A stretch of 32,266 nucleotides of DNA from Mesotaenium endlicherianum (Eukaryota > Streptophyta > Zygnematophyceae > Zygnematales > Mesotaeniaceae), in NCBI GenBank assembly GCA_009602735.1, contig WELA01008857.1:745327-777592 (forward strand), written 5' to 3'. Every line of letters begins with the position of its first letter. Position 1 is the first letter of the stretch. The position numbers were made by a program, and so were the translations under genes. Shown piece after piece: positions 1 to 8,414 of this stretch. The notes under the pieces are model-generated. The model did no database searches and was not told the origin of the DNA. It saw only the letters and a program-made list of their open reading frames with translations.

Positions 1-297
1 TTCGCAGAGCTCGGCGTCTCCATGGAGGCAACGAGGCAGGCCGCTCAGCTGATGCTCCAGTCACGCAGAGCCACGCTGCGCACCGCCGCCAGGAGGTCGA
101 CGGCCGACGCCGCCACCGCGGTGCGATCCACGCCCGCGCGCCTTGCGCATGAGCGCAGGATGATCAGCACTCCTAACGCTGCGTTTTTGGATAATTTGCA
201 GGGATCGTGCTCGTCAACACCCAGGCGCCGCAGCGCATCATGTTCGACACAGGAGCGCAGCCGGTTCTCATCAGCCTCCGCTACTTCCGTCAGCTAG
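1..297 (+). CDS. possible 3' end of gag of element M (partial)
   Basis: This frame is open from the first base to a TAG at 295-297 and codes for an Ala/Arg-rich, probably helical stretch with no zinc knuckle or other motif I recognise. It overlaps the protease frame, which opens at 195 and lies in the -1 frame relative to it, as expected of a gag end running into pol. No convincing slippery heptamer is seen in the overlap. A pyrimidine-rich tract ending in TTGCAG at about 195-200 could instead be a splice acceptor. Position is the only support for calling it gag. Confidence 0.35.
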   Translation, partial: FAELGVSMEATRQAAQLMLQSRRATLRTAARRSTADAATAVRSTPARLAHERRMISTPNAAFLDNLQGSCSSTPRRRSASCSTQERSRFSSASATSVS

Positions 298-1853
298 GAC
301 TCTCTTCCGCTGACTTGGAGGACTTGCCGACGCGCATTAACACCGCCGCCGGCACGTCCAAGACCGTCGCCGGCCGCACGAGGTTGGCGCTACTGTTCAC
401 TCTGCGCCCAGGCACGGCAGACGAGACAACCATCCATCGACACGCACTCGTCACTCCTTCCGAGTCCTTTGATGTGCTGCTAGGGCAGGACGTGCTCTTT
501 CCCATTGGCGCCGCGGTCGACAACTGGGCAGAGCGCGTCTTCTATCGTCCCGAATGGAGGACAGGGGGGATGCGCATCGCATCCTTGCCCCTTGACATTG
601 TCGATCGCCGCCCAGCAGTGTCCGCTCTTTATGGCTTCATGGGGCTGGACGATGGCCGGACAGTGGTCAAGACCGATAAGGACGGGCCCGAGGACGAGGA
701 GATCTCTGTGGGGGTGGACCTGCTCGAGTCACAGGACGAGGAGCCGGACCTACCTAGTACCGAGCTCCATCTCACGCCGCAGCAGCAGGCGGATGTCCTG
801 GCAGCCCAGGCCAGGGAGCAGATCCGCATCTGCACTGCCCACAGCGCGATGATGCGGCAGATGGCGGATGATGCCACTGAGGCCCTCGCCACGGCAAGCA
901 CAGCCATCGCTGCCGCCGCCCTTGCCCGCGGTGCAGTCGCAGCGCCTACGACTCATCAGGGGGGGGTCTCGGCCTCTCGAGGCGAACCGTCCGCGAGGAC
1001 CGACGTCCGCATTCGCCACGACGTGCTTGTTGGCGCGGCCATTCAGTACAGTATGAACTCTCAGCCGCCCCCGCACGACACCTCGCATCAGACCGGCGAG
1101 ACCTGGCCTTGCCCCACGGCATCCAAAGACCAGGCCATGCGGCAGGCAGCTTATCCTGGCAGATCCAATGACCGGTCCCTCAAAAGTGAGGAGGAGACGC
1201 AGTGGGAACGACTGCCAGAGGCTTCCGTCGAGGTCCTCAGCACAGCGCCACCCGAGGAGCCCCCGCCAGCTGCGCCTACAACACGCAGGCAGCGCACACC
1301 TACTGGTCCGCTCGGCTTTAGCGCACCCAACCAGCCCATGACTCACGACTGGCCCAGCAAGGCTCGCACCGACGCCGCTGGACCCAGCCGACCAGTGTCA
1401 CACGACTGCTCGACGAGCCACGAGTGTCGCCGCATCGCGCATTTGTTTGCGACGAGCCGGGCTGCCGCGGCCTCCTCTAGCGCTGGCACACACTCCATAC
1501 AGCAGCCAGCGCCCAGGCTCAGCGTCCGCGAGCCACACCGCACGACCCCGTCTATCTGCGCCCATCTGACCTACGCACATCGCACTTGGCCGACCATCGG
1601 ACCCGCTCGAGAGACCAATCCTCTCCGCGAGACGAGCCACTCCCGATCGCTCACACCCCTTTGCGAGGCGCGAGAGGCGACTCCCCTTTGCGAGACACGC
1701 GCCCGCTCCGTCACGCCGCCCTACGACGACAGGGACCGCACACCTCCTTACGACAACACGCGGACCCGCGGGGACACGCCGCCATACGACGACACTCGAG
1801 ACCGACGCCGCACTCCGCCCTTCCGGTCCCTCTCAGCTGGCGACGACGCTTAA
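195..1853 (+). CDS. retropepsin-like protease with a long low-complexity linker (element M pol, N-terminal part)
   Basis: The frame opens after a TAA at 192-194 and has no good ATG near its beginning (a GTG is at 207), so it is probably reached by frameshift or splicing from gag. The aspartic protease active site is the DTGA motif (bases about 246-257), followed by a hydrophobic segment with LLGQDVLF, as in retroviral-type proteases that cleave Gag-Pol. After about residue 120 the protein becomes Ala/Pro/Arg-rich, and near its end carries repeats of the type TPPYDD with Arg/Asp spacers (about 1700-1820). The TAA at 1851 is in the same frame as the downstream methyltransferase-RT ORF, so it may be a nonsense mutation in one long pol. 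Confidence 0.75.
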   Translation, partial: FAGIVLVNTQAPQRIMFDTGAQPVLISLRYFRQLGLSSADLEDLPTRINTAAGTSKTVAGRTRLALLFTLRPGTADETTIHRHALVTPSESFDVLLGQDVLFPIGAAVDNWAERVFYRPEWRTGGMRIASLPLDIVDRRPAVSALYGFMGLDDGRTVVKTDKDGPEDEEISVGVDLLESQDEEPDLPSTELHLTPQQQADVLAAQAREQIRICTAHSAMMRQMADDATEALATASTAIAAAALARGAVAAPTTHQGGVSASRGEPSARTDVRIRHDVLVGAAIQYSMNSQPPPHDTSHQTGETWPCPTASKDQAMRQAAYPGRSNDRSLKSEEETQWERLPEASVEVLSTAPPEEPPPAAPTTRRQRTPTGPLGFSAPNQPMTHDWPSKARTDAAGPSRPVSHDCSTSHECRRIAHLFATSRAAAASSSAGTHSIQQPAPRLSVREPHRTTPSICAHLTYAHRTWPTIGPARETNPLRETSHSRSLTPLCEAREATPLCETRARSVTPPYDDRDRTPPYDNTRTRGDTPPYDDTRDRRRTPPFRSLSAGDDA

Positions 1854-2174
1854 TCTTCTTCCGAGGCGCATTTCGTGATGCTGGCCCCTACAGCTCCGCG
1901 CGCCAGCGTCCCTCGCAGCCACATCGCTGGCGACGGTCCCTCCGGGTCACCTCCTCCCAAGGTGGCCCGCACCAACAGCAGGCCGCCCAGTCGTCACCCA
2001 TTTACGGCCGCCGCACGCACACGGCTCATGTCTAGTCTCCGGCAGCCCCGGGACGCGCCCGTCCCACGAGGGCAGCCCCGGCCGCAAGTCCAGCTGGCCC
2101 CTCGCCGGCTAGTTTGATCCCCGCAGGAGGTCGATAGCTCCGAGCGCTCCGTCTGCACAGTCCCCTCTGCAGAC
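1854..2174 (+). other. in-frame stretch between the protease ORF and the methyltransferase-RT ORF
   Basis: The frame shared by the flanking ORFs continues here, interrupted only by the TAA at 1851 and a TGA at 2115-2117. The translation stays Pro/Arg/Ser-rich like the upstream linker. Either element M had one continuous pol that gained two stops, or the two ORFs are naturally separate. A comparison with other copies would decide. Confidence 0.6.
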
Positions 2175-5100
2175 ATGCGCGCACGCCAGCGAGCCTACTT
2201 CGACCCGCACCCCGACTTGACTCCGCGTCCCGTCCTCGACCAGCTGGCCCACGCGGCCTTGCACCAGACTGACCGCGACCAACGCGACAGGTGGCAGCTA
2301 CTGTGCGTGGCCTCGGCCCGACGTCAGGCCCGCGCTGTCTCTCCCACAGCCCTGCAGGATGCGCGCCTACGGTGGCGCACCTACCAGGACCACGCACGGG
2401 GGGAGCGTCCGCAGCCGCTCACTGACCGCATCCCCAACCTTACGCGTGACTACACAGTCCGTGCGGTGGCCGCTCTCCGCATGGCGCCACATCAGCACAG
2501 CGCCGAGCGTACCTTCTCGCCGCCCGCTCAGCCCGGCACCCCTGCCGTGGGGTGTCGCCCACTTCCGACTCCTATCTGCGCAGACGCTCTGGACGAGCGG
2601 CCTGGCGGCATCGTCCTCGTCAAGCTCTTCGCCGGCATCGCCACCGGGTTACTCGCGACCTTACAGGCCGGCATCCCGGTGCGCCGCTACGTCTACGTCG
2701 ATCCCAATCCTGAGGCCCAGCAGGTGGCCCGTCGGCAGATGGCGTTGGGCCACGAGCGGTTCCCTGACCTCCTTCCCGCGCACGCATTCCGCCACGCTCA
2801 GACAAACTGGCCCATGGACATCCGCGACATCACCGTCGAGCATGTCACCCGACTTGGGCCCATTGACCTCGTCATCGTTGGTTGGGAGTGCCAGGGCTTC
2901 TCCAGAGCCGGGCGTGGCAGGGCGCTCCGCGATCCCCGCACGGCCCTCTTCTGGCACTTGCTCCGCGTCCTCAACATTGTTGAGGATCGCCAGCTGCCAC
3001 ACACACTCGCGTGGGTCCTGGAGAACGTGGCCGCGCGCCACGATCCGCGTCCCGATGTTAGCGCCGACTTCGCTCTTTGCTGCAGCTACGTCGGCCGCGA
3101 GGCCGTCATTGACGCTGCCCAGATTGGTTCCTTCGCGCACCGCGTCCGTGCCTACTTCACAAACCTGGCGATGCCAGGTACTCTCGAGGCGTTGGCCGCC
3201 TCTCATCCACGTCACACACGCACCGTCGACTCCATCCTCGATGCCCCTCGTCTGGCCCAGCGCGTGACGGCGCTGCCACATCCCTCCATGGCGCAGTGTG
3301 AGGTCCTGCATGACGTCTCTCGCGCGCTGCCGACTTTTGTCAGCCGCTACGACAGCGACGCCTTCGTCGGAGATCAGCGCGGGATGGTCATCGACCTGGA
3401 GACTGGCATGTTTGACAAGCCACGCCCTGCAGAGATGGAGCGTGCCATGGGCTTTCCGCCGCATCTCACGCAGGTGGACGGTCTCACTGAGGTGAACCAC
3501 ATTCGCCTCTTGGGGCAGGCCATCGACGCCAACGTCCTCACGTGGATTCTGCTGCAGACGCAAGCCTTGGCGCCTCTCTACGCCGCAGCCCGGCATCCCG
3601 AGCTATCTCGGCCTGCCGATGATATGGACGATGACTCCACCGACGATGACAATCAGACCCCACCAGGCACGACGTGGCATCCTCAGCGCGCAGGGCCTGC
3701 ACCGCCAGCGCGCACCCGCCCCCCCTCCCCACCGCCACACGGGGAGGACTCTGGTTCGCTGGGGGGGGGCCGGCGGAGAGAGGAGTCCTCACAACGACCC
3801 AGGGATTCCCAGTCACCTTTTCTTTTTCCTCGCTCGCAGGCAGACGGTGCCAGGCAGCTGGCCGCAGCAACCACAGTGCAGGTACCTGCGGCAGGCCGAG
3901 CGCCAACCGCTGCAGGGCAGGTGACATCTGCAACACCACGGTCTACCCCAGCGGCAAGAGAAGAGACTCTAGCTGCAGGCCAGGCGACGCCACCAGCTCC
4001 ACCGACATGGAAGCTGGGGGGGACACTCACCACGGCGCAGGCTGCACAGTTGACGGCACTGCTGAACGGGAGGCGCAGCACCAGCTTTGCCAGCGGCATG
4101 CACGATCTCGGGCGCTATCGGGGGGACCCCATGCGGATTACTCTCACGTCGCAAGAGCCCATTTTCCTGAAGCGTTATCGCTACAGCCACTTTGAGGATG
4201 GCTTGATCAGCGCGCAGACAGGCAAGCTGGAGGACAGCCGGCTCATTCGAGTGTCCTCCTCTCGCTATGCCGCACCCACGGTCATGCCAGCCAAGAAGGA
4301 TGCCTCGGGCAACTGGTCCGAGAAGAGGATGTGCGGTGACTATCGTAGGCTGAACGAGGTCACCGAGCAGGACAGATATCCTATGCCGACGCCTGACGAA
4401 ATCTTTGACGACATTGGCACGTGCACTTGGTTCTCGGTGCTGGATCTGCGTCAGGGCTTCAACCAGATTCCCGTCGCCGAGGGGGACCAGCATAAGACGG
4501 CGTTCTGGGGAGCACAGCGGCTCTATGAGTGGGTGGTGATGCCGTTCGGGTTGAAGAATGCGCCAGCTACCTTTCAGAGGGTGATGGATAAGGAGCTATC
4601 CTTTGCCCGATGCTACATTGATGACGTGCTCGTCTTCAGTCAGACGTTTGAGGAGCACGTGGTGCACATCACTGCCGTCCTGGACCGCTTGGAGGCCGCT
4701 GGGCTCAAGTGCCATCCAGGCAAGTGCACTTTTGGGACCCGCGAGGTGGAGTACCTTGGCCACCTGCTCTCCTCCAGCGGCTTGGCACCCCAGCTGGCGA
4801 AGATCTTGGCCATCACAGGCATCCCACCTCCTACAGATCTCTCGCAGCTGCGGGCCTTCCTCGGCATCGCCAACTACTACCGCCGCTTCGTACCAGGGTT
4901 CAGCGAGCTAGCCAAGCCGCTCAACGACTTGCTCTGCAAGGGCGTTACTTACGTGTGGGGACCAGAGCAGCAGGCGGCATTCGATAAGCTCAAGGAGCTG
5001 CTGGTAAGCGCTCCTGTGCTGCGGCGTCCTGACTACGCGAAGCCCTTCATCCTCCACACCGACTGGTCGCAGGCAGGGCTGGGCGCTGTGCTGGTACAAG

Positions 5101-6230
5101 AGCATGACGCCTTTGAGCATGTGGTGGCCTACGCCAGCCGCAGCAACAACCGCGCGGAAGGCAACTACGGCTCCTACGAGGGGGAGTGCTTGGCAGCGGT
5201 CTGGGCGATCGTGCACTTCAGGCACTATCTCTACGGCACGCACTTCCGCCTGGTAACCGACCATCAGCCACTTAAGTGGCTCATGACGTCGGAGCGCTTG
5301 ACCGGCAAGTACGCACGGTGGGCGCTTATCTTGCAGGAGTACATCTTCGACGTGCACTACCGTCCAGGCTCAACCAACCTGGACGCTGACGGTCTCAGCC
5401 GTAACCCGCTGCCCTCCTCGAGGGATCTCACTGTGGCCCGCCACGATGAGGATGAGCCACTAGCCTGGCACGCGGCGGCCTTCTTGGCCTTCACCATGGA
5501 CGGCGAGGTGCGACCCGCAGGGCTCACTAGCCTGGACATGGTGACCATCACCACGCGGCGATTGGCCCTGGCAGCGGCAGAGGATCAGGACAGCTGGCAG
5601 CGTGGTCCCGAGGACGTGTGGGACGACGCCCCAGTGCTGCAGTACGTCACGGCCAAGGAGTTGGCACCTGATGCCAGCGCACGCAAGCGCGACCGCATCC
5701 TCAGGCGCAGCCGCGACTTCATTTTCATGGAGGGGCGCGTGCGGCGCGTGATGGCGGACGGCTCCGTCCTAGTGGTCCCTGAACCTGCCATACGTAGCCA
5801 GCTGGTGCGCCAAGTGCACGAGTCCCTCGGGCACTTTGGTGTCAAGCGCACCCTCAGTCTTCTCCAGGCCGAGTACGGGTGGCACGGCATGGCTAAGGTC
5901 GTCGCCGCTGTCGTCAGCAGCTGCACTCTCTGCGACCGTGTGCGCTCGAGCTTCACAGCGCGCACCGTTGCCCTCAGCCCCCTTCCTATTCAGGGGCTGT
6001 TCTACAGGTGGTCGCTTGACTTGGCTGGAGAGCTGCCCAAGTCTCGCCAGGGCAACCTCTACGTCTTGGTGATGATTGAGCACATGTCCAAGTGGATCGA
6101 GCTCGTGCCCTTGCCCAGCAAGGCCAGTGAGGGGATCGCTCAGGCCTTCCTCAATCAGGTCCTTAGCCGTTTTGGCGGCTGCGCTGAGGTGCTGACCGAC
6201 CAGGGCAAGGAGTTCCAGGGCAGTTTTTAG
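2175..6230 (+). CDS. DNMT3-like cytosine methyltransferase fused to reverse transcriptase, RNase H and integrase (element M pol)
   Basis: A 1351-residue polyprotein. Residues about 145-460 form a cytosine-C5 methyltransferase: motif I LFAGIATG (151-158), motif II YVDPN, motif IV region GWECQGFSRAG with candidate catalytic Cys239, motif VI LENV (282-285), motif VIII HRVRAYF (322-328), motif IX EMERAMGFP (420-428) and motif X IRLLGQAID. The GIATGLL, EMERAMGFP and motif X wording is closest to DNMT3. Motif IV reads EC where C5 methyltransferases normally have PC. A Pro-rich linker follows (about 466-640). RT spans about 690-855 with YIDD at 814-817; RNase H has HTDWSQAGLG (961-970) and TDHQPLKWL. 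The integrase zinc site is H1215, H1220, C1250, C1253, and the first two catalytic Asp are D1282 and D1342. The frame ends at a TAG (6228) inside the integrase core, just before an assembly seam. The ATG at 2175 is the first Met after the TGA at 2115. Confidence 0.9.
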   Translation: MRARQRAYFDPHPDLTPRPVLDQLAHAALHQTDRDQRDRWQLLCVASARRQARAVSPTALQDARLRWRTYQDHARGERPQPLTDRIPNLTRDYTVRAVAALRMAPHQHSAERTFSPPAQPGTPAVGCRPLPTPICADALDERPGGIVLVKLFAGIATGLLATLQAGIPVRRYVYVDPNPEAQQVARRQMALGHERFPDLLPAHAFRHAQTNWPMDIRDITVEHVTRLGPIDLVIVGWECQGFSRAGRGRALRDPRTALFWHLLRVLNIVEDRQLPHTLAWVLENVAARHDPRPDVSADFALCCSYVGREAVIDAAQIGSFAHRVRAYFTNLAMPGTLEALAASHPRHTRTVDSILDAPRLAQRVTALPHPSMAQCEVLHDVSRALPTFVSRYDSDAFVGDQRGMVIDLETGMFDKPRPAEMERAMGFPPHLTQVDGLTEVNHIRLLGQAIDANVLTWILLQTQALAPLYAAARHPELSRPADDMDDDSTDDDNQTPPGTTWHPQRAGPAPPARTRPPSPPPHGEDSGSLGGGRRREESSQRPRDSQSPFLFPRSQADGARQLAAATTVQVPAAGRAPTAAGQVTSATPRSTPAAREETLAAGQATPPAPPTWKLGGTLTTAQAAQLTALLNGRRSTSFASGMHDLGRYRGDPMRITLTSQEPIFLKRYRYSHFEDGLISAQTGKLEDSRLIRVSSSRYAAPTVMPAKKDASGNWSEKRMCGDYRRLNEVTEQDRYPMPTPDEIFDDIGTCTWFSVLDLRQGFNQIPVAEGDQHKTAFWGAQRLYEWVVMPFGLKNAPATFQRVMDKELSFARCYIDDVLVFSQTFEEHVVHITAVLDRLEAAGLKCHPGKCTFGTREVEYLGHLLSSSGLAPQLAKILAITGIPPPTDLSQLRAFLGIANYYRRFVPGFSELAKPLNDLLCKGVTYVWGPEQQAAFDKLKELLVSAPVLRRPDYAKPFILHTDWSQAGLGAVLVQEHDAFEHVVAYASRSNNRAEGNYGSYEGECLAAVWAIVHFRHYLYGTHFRLVTDHQPLKWLMTSERLTGKYARWALILQEYIFDVHYRPGSTNLDADGLSRNPLPSSRDLTVARHDEDEPLAWHAAAFLAFTMDGEVRPAGLTSLDMVTITTRRLALAAAEDQDSWQRGPEDVWDDAPVLQYVTAKELAPDASARKRDRILRRSRDFIFMEGRVRRVMADGSVLVVPEPAIRSQLVRQVHESLGHFGVKRTLSLLQAEYGWHGMAKVVAAVVSSCTLCDRVRSSFTARTVALSPLPIQGLFYRWSLDLAGELPKSRQGNLYVLVMIEHMSKWIELVPLPSKASEGIAQAFLNQVLSRFGGCAEVLTDQGKEFQGSF

Positions 6231-6285
6231 AAGCTGCTGGAGCGCTCTATGATNGTTTTTAGAAGCTGCTGGAGGGCTCTATGAT
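6223..6285. other. assembly seam: 31-bp direct duplication around a single N (6254)
   Basis: Bases 6223-6253 and 6255-6285 are the same 31-bp sequence with one mismatch, separated by one N. Two overlapping contig ends appear to have been joined without merging. The offset is 32 bases, so treating the copies as one keeps the integrase in a single frame across the seam. The TAG at 6228 appears in both copies (again at 6260-6262), so it is not explained by the seam alone. Confidence 0.85.
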
Positions 6286-7126
6286 CGACCACCGCACCAC
6301 CTCCCGCGATCATCCTCAGGCTGACGGCCTCGCCGAGCGCATGATGCAGACCGTCAAGCTAGGGTTGCGGAAGTACTGCCATGCCCACGACCGTACCTAC
6401 TGGGACGACGCCCTCCCTTGGCTGGCGATGGGGTACAGGTTCAGTAAGCAGGCCTCCCTGGCCTCGCACTCTCCCTACTTCCTTCTCTACGGCCGACAGC
6501 CCATCCTGCCAGCAGCAGCCAGAACTGTGGCCGAGAACGTCTTGGACTTGGACAGTCCCGACACATGGAGTGCTCTTATCGGGCAGTGTGCTCAGCTCTT
6601 TCGGCGCCTGATGCCCATTGCCATGGATAACCTCAGCATCGCACAGCATCGCAACACACTGAGGTACGCCATGACTCGTGGAGGAGCCTATCATCCGCGG
6701 GTGTTGCAGTTTTCCGCAGGTGACTTCGTGTACCTGCGACGCCAGATGAAGAACACCCTCGACACCAGCAGCTCGCCGGTCATCCTGCGCGTCAAGCGTG
6801 CCTTGGCGTCAGGCGTCCTGGAGCTGGAAGGCGCAGATGGCCGTCTTCACAAGGACCACACGAAGAACTGTGGGCCGTGCCATCTTCCTAACCTGGACTT
6901 GCAGGTCCGTCCCCGCGACGCGCGGCCGCCCAAGGACTGGGCGTGCCAGATCTGTCACAGCACTGGCCAGGAGGCCAAGATGCTGCTTTGCGACAGCTGC
7001 AACCTCGGCTTCCACATCGGCTGCCTCGACCCGCCGCTGGCCCGCGTGCCCGCTGACGACTGGTTCTGCGAAGACTGCACTGAGCTAGCCTTAGGCAGCG
7101 TACACAGCCCATCAGCTAGAGGCTGA
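6263..7126 (+). CDS. integrase C-terminal half plus PHD finger (element M pol, continued)
   Basis: The fragment continues the integrase core: HPQADGLAER carries the third catalytic residue, Glu19 when counted from the Met at 6281. The C-terminal domain follows, with a basic DNA-binding stretch around residues 135-195. Residues 222-266 fit a PHD finger of C4HC3 type: CQIC, CDSC, His245, Cys248, and a final CEDC preceded by the usual aromatic pair WF. PHD fingers read histone H3 tails, so the domain sits where chromoviruses carry a chromodomain and may direct integration to particular chromatin. The frame ends at the TGA at 7124, just before the polypurine tract. It is in frame with the upstream ORF once the seam is discounted. 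Confidence 0.85.
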   Translation, partial: KLLEGSMIDHRTTSRDHPQADGLAERMMQTVKLGLRKYCHAHDRTYWDDALPWLAMGYRFSKQASLASHSPYFLLYGRQPILPAAARTVAENVLDLDSPDTWSALIGQCAQLFRRLMPIAMDNLSIAQHRNTLRYAMTRGGAYHPRVLQFSAGDFVYLRRQMKNTLDTSSSPVILRVKRALASGVLELEGADGRLHKDHTKNCGPCHLPNLDLQVRPRDARPPKDWACQICHSTGQEAKMLLCDSCNLGFHIGCLDPPLARVPADDWFCEDCTELALGSVHSPSARG

Positions 7127-7139
7127 GAGCTGGGGGGGG
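7126..7139 (+). promoter_or_regulatory. polypurine tract of element M
   Basis: A purine run ending in eight G (7132-7139) lies directly before the LTR copy, the expected place for the plus-strand primer of reverse transcription. It overlaps the pol stop codon. Confidence 0.7.
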
Positions 7140-7276
7140 AATTAAAACATTTGACGCTTGACTCCCTTTTTGGCTATAAAGCCATTTGTATTATAGACTT
7201 CATTGCAGCAAAGCCTGCTTGTCTATTGTGTGCTGCTTATGCCGACAAGGCGCACCCGATCTCTTAACGCACGACA
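7140..7276 (+). repeat. 3' LTR of element M (137 bp)
   Basis: It begins AATTAAAACATTTGACGC and ends AACGCACGACA, and contains a TATA-like CTATAAAG. A copy of exactly the same length with only a few substitutions lies at 8278-8414, which fixes both ends. It does not have the usual TG...CA termini, which is unusual for an LTR. Its place right after the polypurine tract supports the call. Confidence 0.7.
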
Positions 7277-8277
7277 GCTGTCATGATTTATTGAGTCGAG
7301 GTTGCCGCACGAAACCGAGCTCCACATGTGTGAACCATCAACCTAGGAAGGCCGACTTTGCATAGACTTTACGCATCCATACGTTGACCTTTTCTCAATT
7401 TCCAAGTCACCAAAGTGTAGCGCGTCGAGTCACCTTCCGAATGGCACCGGGTTCGCGTCATTTGGTCATGTATCGCGCGAGATATGAGCGATCTAGTCCG
7501 CGTCACCTACCGGCCCCTAGCGGATCCTCACCAAAGGGCAATTTGTGTTTCAATGTGCACATTCTTGCCTATTCGTGACCCCCTAAAACCCCTAGCTTGT
7601 GCGCACAAATCCGCGAGCCCCTTAGCCTACATAAGCTTTGCATTTCCATAGTATATGTGCATCATTGAGGCTATAACTTGGTGACTGCATCACCTACTCC
7701 TAGAGGAAGCTTCCTCAATTTTCAGATCCACTTTTGAGGCGCTATCTAGGTAGAACCACCCAAGGTAAGCTCGGCCAATGAGAGACACGTAGCATATCCT
7801 ACGCACCTTGCTTTGATTGGTTTGAGTTATGCTTAGCCTATAGGAGTGCTAGTACATGCCTTGTACACATTAGTGGACATAGGAGAGCCTCCTAGAGTGA
7901 CTACATGCATTGGATCCGCCGCATACCCCGCCGGATTTCCAGGAGTATAAATACTAGAGATGTCCCTAGAAGAGACATCTTTTAGAAGTCCATTATGCCA
8001 GGTGTAAGTAACAGGGATTATCAGTAAAGCTTACACTTTTATCTCTTGTGTTTTCAGGACCACTTAGTTACTCTCTTATGAAGAGCAAGCCCTCCAGGCT
8101 TCCAGTCACTTGAAGAACTTCACAAGTGGTGAGCAAAGTCACTGCTTAAACCCCTGCCATAGGACTACTCTGAAGATCATGATGTGCTTCCAGTGATCTT
8201 TTGGGCCATACTTCATTAGTTGTTTTCCTACCAGATTATAGTCTTGAGGTGCTCACTCTGGAGAGTACACTTCCCTT
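7277..8277. other. non-coding region between the two 137-bp LTR copies
   Basis: No convincing coding sequence. It contains a TATAAATA box (7946-7953), a 7-bp stem (7958-7964 with 7974-7980), and a GTAAGT...TTTTCAG pair (8004-8057) that would make a 54-nt intron. These resemble a promoter and leader, perhaps the remains of another LTR, but no second copy is present to prove it. Confidence 0.4.
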
Positions 8278-8414
8278 AATTAAAACATTTGACGCTTGAC
8301 TCCCTTTTTGGCTATAAAGCCATTTGTATTATAGACTTCATTGCAGCAAAGCCTGCTTGTTTATTGTGTGTTGCTTATGCCGACAAGGCGCACCCGATCT
8401 CCTAACGCACGACA
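8278..8414 (+). repeat. solo LTR of the element M family, flanked by CCTT
   Basis: Same length as and nearly identical to 7140-7276. The 4 bases before it (8274-8277) and after it (8415-8418) are both CCTT, a possible target-site duplication. There is no polypurine tract before it, so it is better explained as a solo LTR than as the end of a second element. Confidence 0.65.

Larger units (their letters stand above)
1..7276 (+). mobile_element. Ty3/gypsy retroelement M carrying a DNA methyltransferase (5' end outside window)
   Basis: A GC-rich retroelement whose domains follow the Ty3/gypsy order protease, RT, RNase H, integrase, with two additions: a cytosine-C5 DNA methyltransferase between protease and RT, and a PHD finger after the integrase. 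It ends in a G8 polypurine tract and a 137-bp sequence taken as the 3' LTR because an equal-length solo copy lies at 8278-8414. The 5' LTR, PBS and most of gag are upstream of the window. Coding is broken by in-frame stops at 1851, 2115 and 6228 and by an assembly seam at 6254, so this copy is probably inactive. Its base composition is clearly richer in GC than that of the other elements in the window. Confidence 0.9.

Noticed and set aside
183..189. G TTT TTG as a frameshift site for gag-protease of element M
   Set aside because: A slip there would meet the TAA at 192-194 in the protease frame.
2600..3570. Methyltransferase as a bacterial restriction-modification enzyme or contamination
   Set aside because: It is in one uninterrupted frame with RT-RNase H-integrase, and its motifs are DNMT3-like rather than typical of bacterial enzymes.
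7140..8414. The two 137-bp copies plus the 1-kb gap as one small TRIM element
   Set aside because: No PBS after the first copy and no polypurine tract before the second; the first follows the M polypurine tract and the second has its own CCTT flanks.
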